In this document: one piece after another, positions 51,468 through 61,555 of the stretch | How positions within the stretch are numbered: position 1 is the first letter of the stretch | Layout: the number at the start of each line of letters is the position of its first letter | Assembly (NCBI RefSeq): GCF_014638005.1 | Contig: NZ_BMFG01000006.1 | Coordinates: 62,001-126,000, forward strand | Reading direction: 5' to 3' | Source of the DNA: Flavobacterium orientale | GTDB lineage: Bacteria; Bacteroidota; Bacteroidia; Flavobacteriales; Flavobacteriaceae | Length of the DNA stretch: 64,000 nt | The notes under the pieces: generated by a model | Seen by the model: the letters and a program-made list of their open reading frames with translations, nothing else | Databases searched by the model: none | What the model was told of the DNA's origin: nothing | Program-made: the position numbers and the translations under genes

Positions 51468-51528
51468 TGATGTTATGTAATTAATTCATATATCTAAAAC
51501 CCGTTTGAGTACATCAAACGGGTTTTTT
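51428..51528 (+). promoter_or_regulatory. Histidine operon attenuator
   Basis: Three mutually exclusive pairings are visible. ATTACAT (51428-51434) and CATCA (51435-51439) can pair with TGATG (51468-51472) and ATGTAAT (51475-51481). TGATGT (51468-51473) can instead pair with ACATCA (51511-51516). The terminator is AAACCCGTTTGA (51497-51508) with TCAAACGGG (51514-51522) and a T run to 51528. Ribosome stalling on the histidine codons would free TGATGT to block the terminator. Confidence 0.85.
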
Positions 51529-51572
51529 GTTGCTCTCCGCTTTGGTGTACTCATTTTAAAAAAAAACAAAAA

Positions 51573-52430
51573 ATGAACACCTTAAAAATTGCGATTCAAA
51601 AATCAGGTCGACTCAACGAAGAAAGTCTTCAAATTCTAAAAGATTGTGGAATTTCCATTAACAATGGCAACGACCAACTCAAAGCTGAAGCATCAAATTT
51701 CCCGTTAGAAATCTTGTTTTTACGAAATTCAGACATTCCACAATATCTCATCGATGGAGTGGTTGATGCCGCCATTGTTGGTGATAATCTTTTAGTTGAA
51801 AAAGGTCAGAACATCACAGTTGCCGAGAAATTAGGTTTTTCTAAATGCCGCGTTTCAGTGGCCGTTCCTAAAAATTTTCAGTACAATTCTATTCAAGATT
51901 TGAATAATTTGCGAGTGGCGACATCTTATCCTACAACGGTTTTAAACTTTTTTAAGTCGAAAAACATTTCGATTGATATTCACCAAATTTCCGGTTCGGT
52001 TGAAATTGCTCCGAACATCGGTTTGTCAGATGCAATTGTGGATATCGTTTCCAGCGGAAGTACTTTATTCAAAAATAACCTGAAAGAAGTAGAAGTCATT
52101 CTGAAAAGTGAAGCTGTTCTAGCCGTTTCGCCAACAATTTCAAAAGAAAATCAAGAAATTTTAAATAAGCTTCAATTCCGAATTCAATCCGTACTCAAAG
52201 CCAGAAAATCCAAATACATTTTGATGAATGTGCCGAATGATAAAATTCAAGAAGTCAGCCAAATTCTTCCGGTTTTAAAAAGTCCAACCATTATGCCGTT
52301 AGCAGAATCGGGGTGGAGCAGCCTTCACTCTGTCATCGAAGAAGATACTTTTTGGGAAGTCATCGATCAACTTAAATCCGCCGGAGCAGAAGGAATTTTG
52401 GTTTGCCCGATTGAAAAGATGGTTTTGTGA
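51573..52430 (+). CDS. hisG: ATP phosphoribosyltransferase (long form)
   Basis: The 285-residue enzyme starts histidine synthesis and has the C-terminal regulatory domain (residues about 215-285, KYILMNVPNDKIQEV), so it should be inhibited by histidine. Core motifs: AIQKSGRLNEESLQIL at 7-22, VDAAIVGDNLLVE near 63, and ISGSVEIAPNIGLSDAIVDIVSSGSTL near 138-164, the PRPP site. It is the first gene after the attenuator. Confidence 0.97.
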   Translation: MNTLKIAIQKSGRLNEESLQILKDCGISINNGNDQLKAEASNFPLEILFLRNSDIPQYLIDGVVDAAIVGDNLLVEKGQNITVAEKLGFSKCRVSVAVPKNFQYNSIQDLNNLRVATSYPTTVLNFFKSKNISIDIHQISGSVEIAPNIGLSDAIVDIVSSGSTLFKNNLKEVEVILKSEAVLAVSPTISKENQEILNKLQFRIQSVLKARKSKYILMNVPNDKIQEVSQILPVLKSPTIMPLAESGWSSLHSVIEEDTFWEVIDQLKSAGAEGILVCPIEKMVL

Positions 52431-52515
52431 TAAAGTGATTAGTAATTAGTGAATAGTAATTAGTCTTAATGAAACTTAATGAAAACACCCTTAATACCTT
52501 AATGTTAAAATAAAA

Positions 52516-53805
52516 ATGAAAAAATATAAAAATCCACCCCAATCCCAATGGTCAACGTTAACCCAACGACCCACCCAATCATTCGCCGAAATTGAAGAAA
52601 CAGTTAAATCCATTTTCAAAGAAATTCAAACCAAAGGCGATACAGCAGTTGCAAAATATACTTCGTTGTTTGACGGAATTAAATTAGAAAATTTTCTCGT
52701 CACGGAAAATGAAATCAAAGAAGCAGAAAAGCAAGTTTTAACCGAAATAAAAGATGCAATCGCTTTAGCAAAATCAACTATTTACAAATTTCATTCAGCT
52801 CAAAAAACAAGCAAAATTGAAGTAGAAACCACCAAAGGCGTTTTTTGTTGGCAAGAAAAACGACCCATTCAAAAAGTCGGTTTATACATCCCTGGAGGAA
52901 CGGCTCCGTTATTTTCAACGGTTTTGATGTTAGCTATTCCTGCTCAAATTGCAGGTTGTGACGAAATCATTTTATGTTCACCACCGGATAAAAACGGAAA
53001 AGTAAATCCCGCAATTTTGTATGCCGCCAATTTATGTGGTGTGACAAAAATATACAAAGTAGGTGGAATCCAGGCCATAGCAGCTTTGACTTTTGGCACA
53101 GAAACGATTCCGAAAGTATATAAAATTTTCGGTCCCGGAAATCAATTTGTCACGGTGGCGAAGCAAGTAGCAACCCAATTCGGAACAGCCATCGATATGC
53201 CTGCAGGACCAAGTGAGTTATTGATTTATGCCGATAATTCAGCAATTCCTGCTTTTGTTGCCTCCGATTTATTGAGTCAAGCTGAGCACGGAACCGATAG
53301 TCAAGTAATCTTGGTTTCCAATTCTCAAAAATTAATTGACGAAGTAGAGAAAGAAATTGAAAATCAAATTCAAGTTTTATCTCGCAAAGAAATTGCTCAA
53401 AAAGCGATTGATAATTCCAAATTAATTTTTATTGAAAAGGAGAATGATGCATTGGATTTTATCAATGAATATGCACCCGAACATTTTATTATTTGTTCCA
53501 AAAACGAAGTGTACTTTATCAACGGAATTCAAAATGCCGGTTCTGTTTTTATTGGAAATTTCACGCCCGAAAGTGCCGGCGATTATGCTTCCGGAACCAA
53601 TCACACCTTACCAACAAACGGGTTTTCAAAGAATTATTCCGGTGTAAATCTCGATAGTTTTTCAAAAGCTATTACGTTTCAAAAAATTTCTGAACAAGGT
53701 TTGAAAAACATCGGAAATGCTATCGAAATTATGGCGGATGCCGAAGGTTTACAAGCCCACAAAAATGCAGTTACATTACGACTTAATGCTTTAAAAAATG
53801 AGTAG
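52516..53805 (+). CDS. hisD: Histidinol dehydrogenase
   Basis: The 429-residue zinc enzyme performs the last two oxidations of histidine synthesis. Motifs: GLYIPGGTAPLFSTVLMLAIPAQIAGC near 122-148, FGPGNQFVTVAK near 204, DMPAGPSELLIYAD near 226-239, SQAEHGTDSQVIL near 256 and NHTLPTNGFS near 365. The hisG-hisD gap contains several TTAATG/CTTAAT repeats. It overlaps hisC by 8 bases. Confidence 0.97.
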   Translation: MKKYKNPPQSQWSTLTQRPTQSFAEIEETVKSIFKEIQTKGDTAVAKYTSLFDGIKLENFLVTENEIKEAEKQVLTEIKDAIALAKSTIYKFHSAQKTSKIEVETTKGVFCWQEKRPIQKVGLYIPGGTAPLFSTVLMLAIPAQIAGCDEIILCSPPDKNGKVNPAILYAANLCGVTKIYKVGGIQAIAALTFGTETIPKVYKIFGPGNQFVTVAKQVATQFGTAIDMPAGPSELLIYADNSAIPAFVASDLLSQAEHGTDSQVILVSNSQKLIDEVEKEIENQIQVLSRKEIAQKAIDNSKLIFIEKENDALDFINEYAPEHFIICSKNEVYFINGIQNAGSVFIGNFTPESAGDYASGTNHTLPTNGFSKNYSGVNLDSFSKAITFQKISEQGLKNIGNAIEIMADAEGLQAHKNAVTLRLNALKNE

Positions 53806-54859
53806 AAATATAGAAATAAATAGTTTGTTTTCGGTTCAGAATTTAGTTCGAAAGAACATTCTCAATATGAAATCCTATTCATCTGCACGAGATGAATTCA
53901 AAGAATTTGAAACCAATTTGATTTTTTTGGATGCGAATGAAAATCCGTTTTCAAATGGGTACAATCGCTATCCCGATCCGCAACAAAAGTTATTGAAAGC
54001 AGTTTTAGCGAAACAAAAAAAGGTTTCTTTAAACCAAATTTTACTAGGAAATGGCAGCGATGAAGTGCTCGATTTGCTTTTTCGTACGTTTTGCGAACCC
54101 AATCAAGACAACATCATCACTTTGCCACCAACGTACGGAATGTATGGTGTTTTAGCCGATTTGAATGCCATTGAAAACAAAGAAATTTTGTTAACCAATG
54201 ATTTTGAGCCTAATGTGGATGAAATTTTGAATGCTGTTTCAGAAAACACAAAAATTATCTTTTTATGTTCGCCAAATAACCCAACCGGAAATTCGTTTTC
54301 AGATGAAAGTATTTTGTATTTATTGAAGAATTTCAATGGTTTGGTAGTTTTGGACGAAGCTTACATCGATTTTTCATCCAAACAAAGTTGGTTGTCAGAG
54401 CTGAATGATTTTCCTAATTTAGTAATCGTTCAAACGTTGTCAAAAGCCTATGGTCTAGCCGGACTTCGAATCGGAATAGCCTATGCTTCGGAAGAAATTA
54501 TTTCTATTCTGAATAAAATCAAACCACCATACAATTTGAATACGGCTTCACAGGAAATTGCAATGAAAAAGTTAAGTCAAAATACCTTAACCGCACAAGT
54601 AAAAAAGATTGTTTCAGAACGGGAAAATGTCATTAAATCATTAAAAGCGATTAATTTTATTAAACAAATTTTTCCTTCCGATGCCAATTTTATTTTAATA
54701 AAAGTAGATGATGCAAACTTGAGATATAATCAATTAATTCAAGCCGGAATTGTGATTCGAAACCGAAGTAATCAGCAATTATGCGAAAACTGTCTTCGAA
54801 TTACCATCGGAACAAAAGAAGAAAACAATCAATTAATTACAACTTTAAAATCACTTTAA
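53798..54859 (+). CDS. hisC: Histidinol-phosphate aminotransferase
   Basis: The 353-residue PLP enzyme transaminates imidazole acetol phosphate. Motifs: [20 protein letters not shown] near 44, [15 protein letters not shown] near 85-99, CSPNNPTGN near 153, [10 protein letters not shown] near 180 and the PLP lysine in [15 protein letters not shown] near 206-220. The start ATG lies within the hisD stop region (8-base overlap). Confidence 0.97.
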   Translation: MSRNIEINSLFSVQNLVRKNILNMKSYSSARDEFKEFETNLIFLDANENPFSNGYNRYPDPQQKLLKAVLAKQKKVSLNQILLGNGSDEVLDLLFRTFCEPNQDNIITLPPTYGMYGVLADLNAIENKEILLTNDFEPNVDEILNAVSENTKIIFLCSPNNPTGNSFSDESILYLLKNFNGLVVLDEAYIDFSSKQSWLSELNDFPNLVIVQTLSKAYGLAGLRIGIAYASEEIISILNKIKPPYNLNTASQEIAMKKLSQNTLTAQVKKIVSERENVIKSLKAINFIKQIFPSDANFILIKVDDANLRYNQLIQAGIVIRNRSNQQLCENCLRITIGTKEENNQLITTLKSL

Positions 54860-54860
54860 A

Positions 54861-55997
54861 ATGGCACAAAAAATTTTATTTATTGATCGTGATGGAACCA
54901 TCATTAAAGAAACAACTGATGAACAAATTGATGCGTTTGATAAGGTGACTTTCTATCCAAAATCATTAACATATTTAAGCAAAATTGCCTCGGAATTAGA
55001 TTTTGAATTAGTGATGATAACCAATCAAGATGGTTTGGGAACACCAAATTTTCCTGAAGAAACTTTTTGGCCTTTGCATAATTTCATTTTAAAAACATTT
55101 GAAAATGAAGGAGTTGTGTTTGATGAAGTTTTAATTGATAAAACGTTTCCGCACGAAAATGCTCCTACCCGAAAACCAGGAATTGGTTTGTTGCAAAAGT
55201 ATTTTTCTGCTGACTATGATTTAGAAAATTCATTCGTTATCGGCGATCGTTTAACGGATGTTGAATTGGCTAAAAACCTTGGTTCAAAGGCGATTTTCAT
55301 CAATGATAATACCAATTTGGGTACGAATGAGATTTCCGTCAAACGGGAAGAATTGAATTCAATTATTGCGTTAGAAACAAATGATTGGAAGCAAATTTAT
55401 GAGTTTTTGAAATTAGAAAGTAGAACGGCTTCAATTTATCGTAAAACTAATGAAACCGAAATTGCCATCACTTTAAATTTAGATGGAATTGGAAAAAGTA
55501 ACATTCGAACCGGATTAGCATTTTTCGATCATATGCTCGATCAACTTTCCAGACACGGGCAAATGGATTTGGATATTCAAGTCAAAGGCGATTTGCAAGT
55601 AGATGAACACCACACAATTGAAGATACAGCCATTGCATTAGGCGAAGTTTTTGCGAAAGCATTAGGGAACAAATTAGGTATCGAACGTTACGGATTTTGT
55701 CTCCCAATGGATGATTGTTTGGCTCAAGTTGCCATCGATTTTGGAGGTCGTTCGTGGTTGATGTGGCAAGCACCTTTTAAACGTGAAAAAATTGGTGATA
55801 TGCCAACCGAAATGTTTTTTCACTTTTTCAAATCGTTTGCCGATGGTGCCAAAGCCAACCTAAACATCAAAGCGGAAGGTTTTAACGAACACCATAAAAT
55901 TGAAGCGATTTTTAAAGCTTTCGCTAAAGCTATCAAATCTGCTGTAAAAAGAGATTCGGAGAAAATGATTTTACCAAGTACAAAAGGAATGTTATAA
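54861..55997 (+). CDS. hisB: Bifunctional histidinol phosphatase / imidazoleglycerol-phosphate dehydratase
   Basis: The 378-residue fusion joins an HAD phosphatase (about 1-165, [12 protein letters not shown] at 7 with both catalytic aspartates, and [17 protein letters not shown] near 125) to the dehydratase (about 190-378) with [17 protein letters not shown] near 217 and [15 protein letters not shown] near 251, both binding metal. Typical of Bacteroidota and Gammaproteobacteria. It is followed by a 133-base gap with inverted CATTAAG repeats. Confidence 0.97.
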   Translation: MAQKILFIDRDGTIIKETTDEQIDAFDKVTFYPKSLTYLSKIASELDFELVMITNQDGLGTPNFPEETFWPLHNFILKTFENEGVVFDEVLIDKTFPHENAPTRKPGIGLLQKYFSADYDLENSFVIGDRLTDVELAKNLGSKAIFINDNTNLGTNEISVKREELNSIIALETNDWKQIYEFLKLESRTASIYRKTNETEIAITLNLDGIGKSNIRTGLAFFDHMLDQLSRHGQMDLDIQVKGDLQVDEHHTIEDTAIALGEVFAKALGNKLGIERYGFCLPMDDCLAQVAIDFGGRSWLMWQAPFKREKIGDMPTEMFFHFFKSFADGAKANLNIKAEGFNEHHKIEAIFKAFAKAIKSAVKRDSEKMILPSTKGML

Positions 55998-56006
55998 TTT
56001 TTTTGA

Positions 56007-56083
56007 CATTAAGGTATTAAGGTTGATTTCATTAAGATTCATTAAGCAAATGAATGATTTAATCTTAATGAAAATCCTTAATG
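56007..56083. repeat. Nested inverted repeats in the hisB-hisH gap
   Basis: CATTAAGG (56007-56014) pairs with CCTTAATG (56076-56083), and CATTAAGATT (56030-56039) pairs with AATCTTAATG (56061-56070). More CTTAATG copies lie around. Similar fragments stand in the hisG-hisD gap near 52470-52505. No reading frame. Confidence 0.6.
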
Positions 56084-56130
56084 AAACTTAAAATCTTAAT
56101 GGTTCAAATTTTTAAATCTTAAATTTTCGT

Positions 56131-56718
56131 ATGAAAATGAAAATAGCAATAATAGACTACGGTGCCGGAAATATAAAAAGCATTCAATTTGCCTTGAATC
56201 GATTAGGTTTTGAAGGTATTTTGACAAACAATCCAAACGAAATTTGTTCTGCCGATAAAGTCATTTTTCCCGGTGTTGGCGAAGCAAGTTCGGCGATGAA
56301 GAAACTTAAAATTAGTGGTTTAGATAAATTAATCCCTACATTAAAACAGCCGGTTCTAGGAATTTGTTTAGGAATGCAATTAATGTGCAATCACACAGAA
56401 GAAAGCGATACCAAAGGTTTAGGAATTTTTGATACGAATGTTGTTCAATTTTCCAACCTAGTCAAAGTGCCACATATGGGATGGAATGACATAAAAACTG
56501 CCGATGAAGAGCAGTTTTTCTGCCGAGCATCAACAGGTTTTATGTATTTCGTGCACAGTTTTTATGCCGAAATCTGCCAAGAAACCATTGCCACGACACA
56601 TTATTTAACTGATTTTTCAGCGGCATTGCAGAAAGATAATTTTTATGGTGTTCAATTTCACCCTGAAAAAAGTGGAATGGTTGGTGAACAAATACTCAAA
56701 AACTTTTTAAATCTATAA
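56131..56718 (+). CDS. hisH: Imidazole glycerol phosphate synthase glutaminase subunit
   Basis: The 195-residue class I glutaminase delivers ammonia to HisF. DYGAGNIKSIQFAL at 8-21, FPGVGEASSAM near 47, the nucleophile cysteine in LGICLGMQLM near 80 and the His-Glu pair in GVQFHPEKSG near 175 are all present. A start two codons later (the second Met) is also possible. Confidence 0.97.
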   Translation: MKMKIAIIDYGAGNIKSIQFALNRLGFEGILTNNPNEICSADKVIFPGVGEASSAMKKLKISGLDKLIPTLKQPVLGICLGMQLMCNHTEESDTKGLGIFDTNVVQFSNLVKVPHMGWNDIKTADEEQFFCRASTGFMYFVHSFYAEICQETIATTHYLTDFSAALQKDNFYGVQFHPEKSGMVGEQILKNFLNL

Positions 56719-56726
56719 AATAATAG

Positions 56727-56789
56727 GAACACAGATTTAAGAAATGATAAAAATTTTTAAAATTCCTCAAATTATATCAATCTGCGTTC
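56727..56789. repeat. Imperfect inverted repeat between hisH and hisA
   Basis: GAACACAGATT (56727-56737) pairs with AATCTGCGTTC (56779-56789), ten of eleven matching, with a 41-base AT-rich middle. It resembles a common flavobacterial intergenic phrase. It lies inside the operon without a T run, so it is not a terminator. Confidence 0.5.
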
Positions 56790-56804
56790 AAAAAACATTC
56801 AAAA

Positions 56805-57530
56805 ATGAAAATTATCCCTGCTATCGACATCATCGACGGAAAGTGCGTTCGACTTTCCAAAGGAAATTATGATACCAAAAAAATATACAACGAAAATCCG
56901 TTAGAAGTTGCCAATTTATTTGAAGCTCACGGCATAACTAATTTACATTTAGTCGATTTAGATGGAGCAAAATCCGGACAAATTATTAATTATAAAGTCT
57001 TAGAAAAAATTGCTTCAAATACTAATTTGAAAATCGATTTTGGAGGTGGATTAAAAACTAACAAAGATGTTGAAATTGCTTTTGAATGTGGAGCGAATCA
57101 AATTACCGGAGGAAGTATTGCTGTAAAAAATCCAAGTTTATTTGAAGAATGGATTCAGCGTTTTGGGAATGAGAAAATCATTCTCGGAGCCGATGTTTTA
57201 AATGGAAAAATTGCTGTTTCGGGTTGGCAAGAAGAAAGTTTGGAAGATCTAATTCCCTTCATAAAAAACTATCAAACCAAAGGAATTCAATTGGTTATTT
57301 GCACTGATATTTCTAAAGACGGCATGCTTGAAGGACCAAGTTTTGAATTGTATAAAACGATTTTAATGGAAGTTAAAAATATAAAATTAATTGCTTCCGG
57401 CGGAATATCAACATTTGATGAATTGCCAAAATTAGCTGAGTTAGGTTGTCAAGGCGTTATCATCGGAAAAGCGATTTATGAAAACCAAATTTCTTTAAAA
57501 CAACTGGAAAATTTCATCACAAAGTCTTAA
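56805..57530 (+). CDS. hisA: ProFAR isomerase HisA
   Basis: The 241-residue half-barrel enzyme isomerises ProFAR to PRFAR. The catalytic D8 is in [29 protein letters not shown] is near 78, [15 protein letters not shown] near 166 contains the second catalytic aspartate, and ASGGISTF near 194. Confidence 0.97.
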   Translation: MKIIPAIDIIDGKCVRLSKGNYDTKKIYNENPLEVANLFEAHGITNLHLVDLDGAKSGQIINYKVLEKIASNTNLKIDFGGGLKTNKDVEIAFECGANQITGGSIAVKNPSLFEEWIQRFGNEKIILGADVLNGKIAVSGWQEESLEDLIPFIKNYQTKGIQLVICTDISKDGMLEGPSFELYKTILMEVKNIKLIASGGISTFDELPKLAELGCQGVIIGKAIYENQISLKQLENFITKS

Positions 57531-57559
57531 TACTTTAATACTATTATCTTAATACTCCA

Positions 57560-58318
57560 ATGCTAACAAAAAGAATAATCCCCTGCCTCGACATCAAAAA
57601 CGGACGAACCGTAAAAGGCATCAATTTTTTAGAATTAAAAGATGCCGGAGATCCGGTTGAATTGGCTTTGAAATATAGTTTGGAAGGTGCCGATGAATTG
57701 GTTTTTTTAGATATTTCTGCTACGGAAGAACGCAGGAAAACATTGGTTCAACTCGTTCAAAAAGTGGCTCAAACGATTACTATTCCGTTTACAGTTGGTG
57801 GCGGAATTTCATCTGTTGAAGATGTAGAACTATTGTTGAAAAATGGAGCAGATAAAATTTCCATCAATTCGTCTGCAGTTAAAAATCCGAAACTGATTTC
57901 AGAAATTTCTAAAAACTTCGGAAGTCAATGTGTGGTGGTTGCTATTGATGCGAAATTAATCAATGAAAATTGGAAAGTCCATTTAGTTGGCGGAAAAGTC
58001 GCCACCGAATTGGATTTATTTGATTGGGCAAAAAAAGTGGAAGAATTAGGAGCAGGCGAAATTTTATTTACCTCAATGAACAATGACGGAACAAAAAATG
58101 GTTTTGCCAATGAAGCTTTGGCTCAATTATCCAAAACAGTAAATCTCCCCATTATTGCGTCGGGTGGAGCAGGAACTTTGCAACATTTTGAAGAAGCTTT
58201 TTCCATCGGAAATGCCGATGCAGCTTTGGCAGCCAGCGTTTTTCATTACAATGAAATTTCAATCCCAAATTTAAAAAAATATTTAAAAACAGCCGGAATT
58301 CCGGTAAGAATCCAATAA
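57560..58318 (+). CDS. hisF: Imidazole glycerol phosphate synthase cyclase subunit
   Basis: The 252-residue barrel takes ammonia from HisH and closes the imidazole ring. It has [18 protein letters not shown] (catalytic D11 region), [13 protein letters not shown] near 81, the second catalytic aspartate in VVAIDAK near 130, and [11 protein letters not shown] near 200. Two bases separate it from hisIE. Confidence 0.97.
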   Translation: MLTKRIIPCLDIKNGRTVKGINFLELKDAGDPVELALKYSLEGADELVFLDISATEERRKTLVQLVQKVAQTITIPFTVGGGISSVEDVELLLKNGADKISINSSAVKNPKLISEISKNFGSQCVVVAIDAKLINENWKVHLVGGKVATELDLFDWAKKVEELGAGEILFTSMNNDGTKNGFANEALAQLSKTVNLPIIASGGAGTLQHFEEAFSIGNADAALAASVFHYNEISIPNLKKYLKTAGIPVRIQ

Positions 58319-58320
58319 GT

Positions 58321-58917
58321 ATGAAACTTGATTTTACTAAAAATATCGACGCATTAATCCCAGCCATCATCCAAGATGCAACAACTAATACAGTTTTAAT
58401 GTTGGGCTACATGAACGAAGAAGCTTATCACCAAACGATTTCAACTCAAAAAGTCACGTTCTTCAGTCGAACCAAAAATCGCTTGTGGACAAAAGGTGAA
58501 GAAAGCGGAAACTTTCTCAATCTCGTTTCAATGGAAGCTGATTGCGACAATGATACGCTTTTAATACAGGTAATTCCAACCGGTCCGGTTTGTCATACGG
58601 GAGCCGATACTTGTTGGCAACAACCAAACAAAACAAAGTTTGGATTTTTATCAGAGTTAGAAAATACGATCCAAGTTCGTAAAGAAAATGGTAAAAATGA
58701 AACAAGTTATGTTGCTTCTTTATTTGCGAAAGGAATCAATAAAATTGCCCAGAAAGTAGGCGAGGAGGCAATTGAAATGATCATAGAAGCCAAAGATTCC
58801 AACGATGCTTTATTTTTGAATGAAAGTGCCGATTTGCTTTTTCATTACTTGATTTTATTACACGCAAAAGGATTTGAATTGAATGATATTGTTGAAATTT
58901 TGAAGCAAAGACGCTAA
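58321..58917 (+). CDS. hisIE: Bifunctional phosphoribosyl-AMP cyclohydrolase / phosphoribosyl-ATP pyrophosphatase
   Basis: The 198-residue fusion has HisI (about 1-105) with MLGYMNEEAYHQT near 27, SRTKNRLWTKGEESGNF near 50 and ADCDNDTLLI near 73, plus CHTGADTCW for zinc. HisE follows (about 115-198) with VGEEAIEMIIEAKD near 150. It ends the operon. Confidence 0.97.
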   Translation: MKLDFTKNIDALIPAIIQDATTNTVLMLGYMNEEAYHQTISTQKVTFFSRTKNRLWTKGEESGNFLNLVSMEADCDNDTLLIQVIPTGPVCHTGADTCWQQPNKTKFGFLSELENTIQVRKENGKNETSYVASLFAKGINKIAQKVGEEAIEMIIEAKDSNDALFLNESADLLFHYLILLHAKGFELNDIVEILKQRR

Positions 58918-58981
58918 TTACTATTGACTATTTACCAATTACTAAAAATTCGTATATTTAGACCTTTAAAAAGTAAATTCT

Positions 58982-60859
58982 ATGCTCAAAAAATCAGCGG
59001 TTGCTCTTAGCACCATCATCTTATTCTCAACTTTATCCTGCGAACAAAAAAATATGAAGGCCCAAACAGAAACGGTAACTGAATCCAATTCAGAACATAA
59101 AATTGTTGTATATCAAGTTTTTACACGATTATTTGGAAACACAAACGCTACCAACAAACCGTGGGGAACAATCGAAGAAAATGGCGTTGGGAAATTTAAT
59201 GATTTTACTGATAAAGCTCTTCAGGAAATAAAGGATTTGGGCGTGACACACATTTGGTACACCGGTGTTCCGCATCACGCTTTGATCAATGATTACACAA
59301 AATATGACATTTCTAATGATGATCCTGATGTGGTGAAAGGTCGTGCCGGTTCGCCATATGCCGTGAAAGATTATTATAATGTAAATCCTGATTTGGCAGT
59401 GGATCCGACAAAACGATTAGAAGAATTTGAAGCGTTGATTGAACGAACACACAAAAACGGTTTGAAAGTTGTAATCGATATTGTTCCTAATCACATTGCC
59501 AGAAAATATGAAGGAAAAACGAATCCGAAAGCTGTGAAAGATTTTGGAGTGGATGATGATAAATCAGTGGAATACAAACGAAATAATAACTTTTATTATA
59601 TTCCAAATTCAAAATTTGAAGTACCAACCGATGCAAATTACAAACCTTTAGATGGCGAAAAACATCCGTTATCAGATGGAAAATTTGAAGAAATCCCCGC
59701 CAAATGGACCGGAAATGGTTCTCGATTAGCTAAACCAGATATTAATGATTGGTATGAAACGGTCAAAATTAATTATGGCGTAAAACCGGATGGAAGCAAA
59801 GATTTTCCATCATTACCAGAAGGTTTTGATAAAAAAGATTACAAAGCTCACGCTGATTTTTGGAAAGGAAAAGACGTGCCGGATTCTTGGAAAAAGTTTA
59901 AAGACATCACCCATTATTGGATAGATAAAGGTGTGGATGGTTTTCGATATGATATGGCTGAAATGGTTCCGGTGGAATTCTGGAGTTATATGAATTCCTC
60001 CATCAAAATGAAAAATCCTAATGCGTTTTTGTTGGCAGAAGTTTATAATCCCGGTGAATACAGAAATTATATTCACTTAGGAAAAATGGATTATTTGTAT
60101 GATAAAGTACAAATGTATGACACGTTAAAAAACATCGTTCAAGGTCGCGGTTTACCTAAAAATATCTCAGGTATTCGTGAAGATTTGAAAGACATCGAAC
60201 ACCACATGTTACACTTTTTAGACAACCATGACGAACAACGTTTGGCGAGTCCGCAGTTTGCCGGAGATGCTAAAAAAGGAAAACCGTTGATGGTGGTTTC
60301 GGCAACAATCAGTTCGTCGCCAACGATGATTTATTTTGGTCAGGAAGTGGGCGAACCGGGTGCTCTTGATGCCGGTTTTGGAAAAAATTCACGCACCTCC
60401 ATTTTTGATTATGTTGGAGTTCCGCATCATCAACGTTGGATGAATGATGGAAAATTTGATGGCGGACAATTAAAACCAGAAGAAAAAGAATTGCGTGATT
60501 TTTATAAACGATTGTTGAATTTTACCTTAAAAAGTAATGCTTTGATGGGTGAATTCGAGCAAATTCATGATGCTAACCTCGAAGCAGGTTTAGGTTACGA
60601 TTTTGGATTGTACTCTTATGCCAGATGGAGTGATGACGAACGACTAATTATTATCGCAAATTTCAATCAAAATACTCCAGTAGAATGCACGGTTATTGTG
60701 CCATCTGGTCTAATAAAAAAAATGAGTCTTAAAGATGGTAGTTATTCCTTAAAAGATCAATTATACGGGAAAGCCACAACTAAAATGCAAGTTGTAAAAG
60801 GAATAGGAAAGTTTGTTTTGAAGATTACTCCAAACGAAAGTTTTATTTTTAAGATTTAG
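58982..60859 (+). CDS. GH13 alpha-amylase family lipoprotein
   Basis: The 625-residue product has a signal with lipobox TLSC (cysteine near 20) and the GH13 catalytic barrel. Region I VVIDIVPNH lies near 163, the nucleophile aspartate is in GVDGFRYDMAEM near 315, the acid/base glutamate in FLLAEVYNPG near 350 and the third aspartate in FLDNHDEQR near 417. It is anchored to a membrane and probably degrades alpha-glucans outside or in the periplasm. It is not part of a SusCD locus here. Confidence 0.94.
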   Translation: MLKKSAVALSTIILFSTLSCEQKNMKAQTETVTESNSEHKIVVYQVFTRLFGNTNATNKPWGTIEENGVGKFNDFTDKALQEIKDLGVTHIWYTGVPHHALINDYTKYDISNDDPDVVKGRAGSPYAVKDYYNVNPDLAVDPTKRLEEFEALIERTHKNGLKVVIDIVPNHIARKYEGKTNPKAVKDFGVDDDKSVEYKRNNNFYYIPNSKFEVPTDANYKPLDGEKHPLSDGKFEEIPAKWTGNGSRLAKPDINDWYETVKINYGVKPDGSKDFPSLPEGFDKKDYKAHADFWKGKDVPDSWKKFKDITHYWIDKGVDGFRYDMAEMVPVEFWSYMNSSIKMKNPNAFLLAEVYNPGEYRNYIHLGKMDYLYDKVQMYDTLKNIVQGRGLPKNISGIREDLKDIEHHMLHFLDNHDEQRLASPQFAGDAKKGKPLMVVSATISSSPTMIYFGQEVGEPGALDAGFGKNSRTSIFDYVGVPHHQRWMNDGKFDGGQLKPEEKELRDFYKRLLNFTLKSNALMGEFEQIHDANLEAGLGYDFGLYSYARWSDDERLIIIANFNQNTPVECTVIVPSGLIKKMSLKDGSYSLKDQLYGKATTKMQVVKGIGKFVLKITPNESFIFKI

Positions 60860-60871
60860 AGTTATATCATC

Positions 60872-60908
60872 ACCTGATAGGTTTTAAAATACTGTCAGGT
60901 TTATTTTT
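60872..60908 (+). terminator. Rho-independent terminator after the GH13 gene
   Basis: ACCTGA (60872-60877) pairs with TCAGGT (60895-60900), with partial pairing inside, then a T-rich tract. Confidence 0.65.
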
Positions 60909-60974
60909 GGTTTAAAAACATTTAAGAAAAGATAGGTTTATATCTTTGAAAAAAATCACCATTAAAAGAAAACT

Positions 60975-61553
60975 ATGAAAAACACCATCACCCAATTTTC
61001 AATGCTAATTTTTTTGTTAGTCGCTACTAGCGGTTTTGCTCAAAAAGATTTCTACGTTGGTTTAAAAGCAGGAGGAAACCTTAGTGGATTTACTACGAAT
61101 GACTTTTTAAGTACTGATGTTTTTGGACTACAAGTTGGAGCTATAGGTGTTAAAAATTTTAATCGAAATTTTGCAGCTCAAGTTGAAGTAGTGTTCAATC
61201 AAAAAGGAGGTATTTTTGAAATTCCTTTTTCAGATTCCAATCCTGAAATAAAGTTGAATTATATAAGTGTGCCCATTCTGGGAAAAACCTATTTAAGCAA
61301 TAATATTACTTTTGAATTGGGTCCGGAAATTGGTTTTTTAGTATCAAAATCAACAACTTCAGTAGGAGGGTTTGCAGGTTTAGATCAGATTAAATCTCTG
61401 GATTTAGGAGCTTCAGCGGGTTTTAGTTTTCAATTTTACAGTGGTTTGGTTATTCAAACCCGATATACGTATGGACTTTCTAAACTGGTTGATGGAAGTG
61501 ATTATAGAAATTCCTATATCAACTTGTCTGTTGGTCATTTTTTTAAAAAATAG
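60975..61553 (+). CDS. Outer-membrane beta-barrel protein (PorT-like family)
   Basis: The 192-residue product has a signal peptide (cleavage near GFAQ, residue 22) and an eight-strand-type barrel: YVGLKAGGNLSGF, GLQVGAIGVKNFNRNFAAQVEVVFNQKGG, KLNYISVPILGKTYL, FELGPEIGFLVS and a final aromatic INLSVGHFFKK. This fits the OMP_b-brl_2 / PorT family. Role unknown. It converges on the L,D-transpeptidase gene, with two bases between stops. Confidence 0.88.
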   Translation: MKNTITQFSMLIFLLVATSGFAQKDFYVGLKAGGNLSGFTTNDFLSTDVFGLQVGAIGVKNFNRNFAAQVEVVFNQKGGIFEIPFSDSNPEIKLNYISVPILGKTYLSNNITFELGPEIGFLVSKSTTSVGGFAGLDQIKSLDLGASAGFSFQFYSGLVIQTRYTYGLSKLVDGSDYRNSYINLSVGHFFKK

Positions 61554-61555
61554 GT

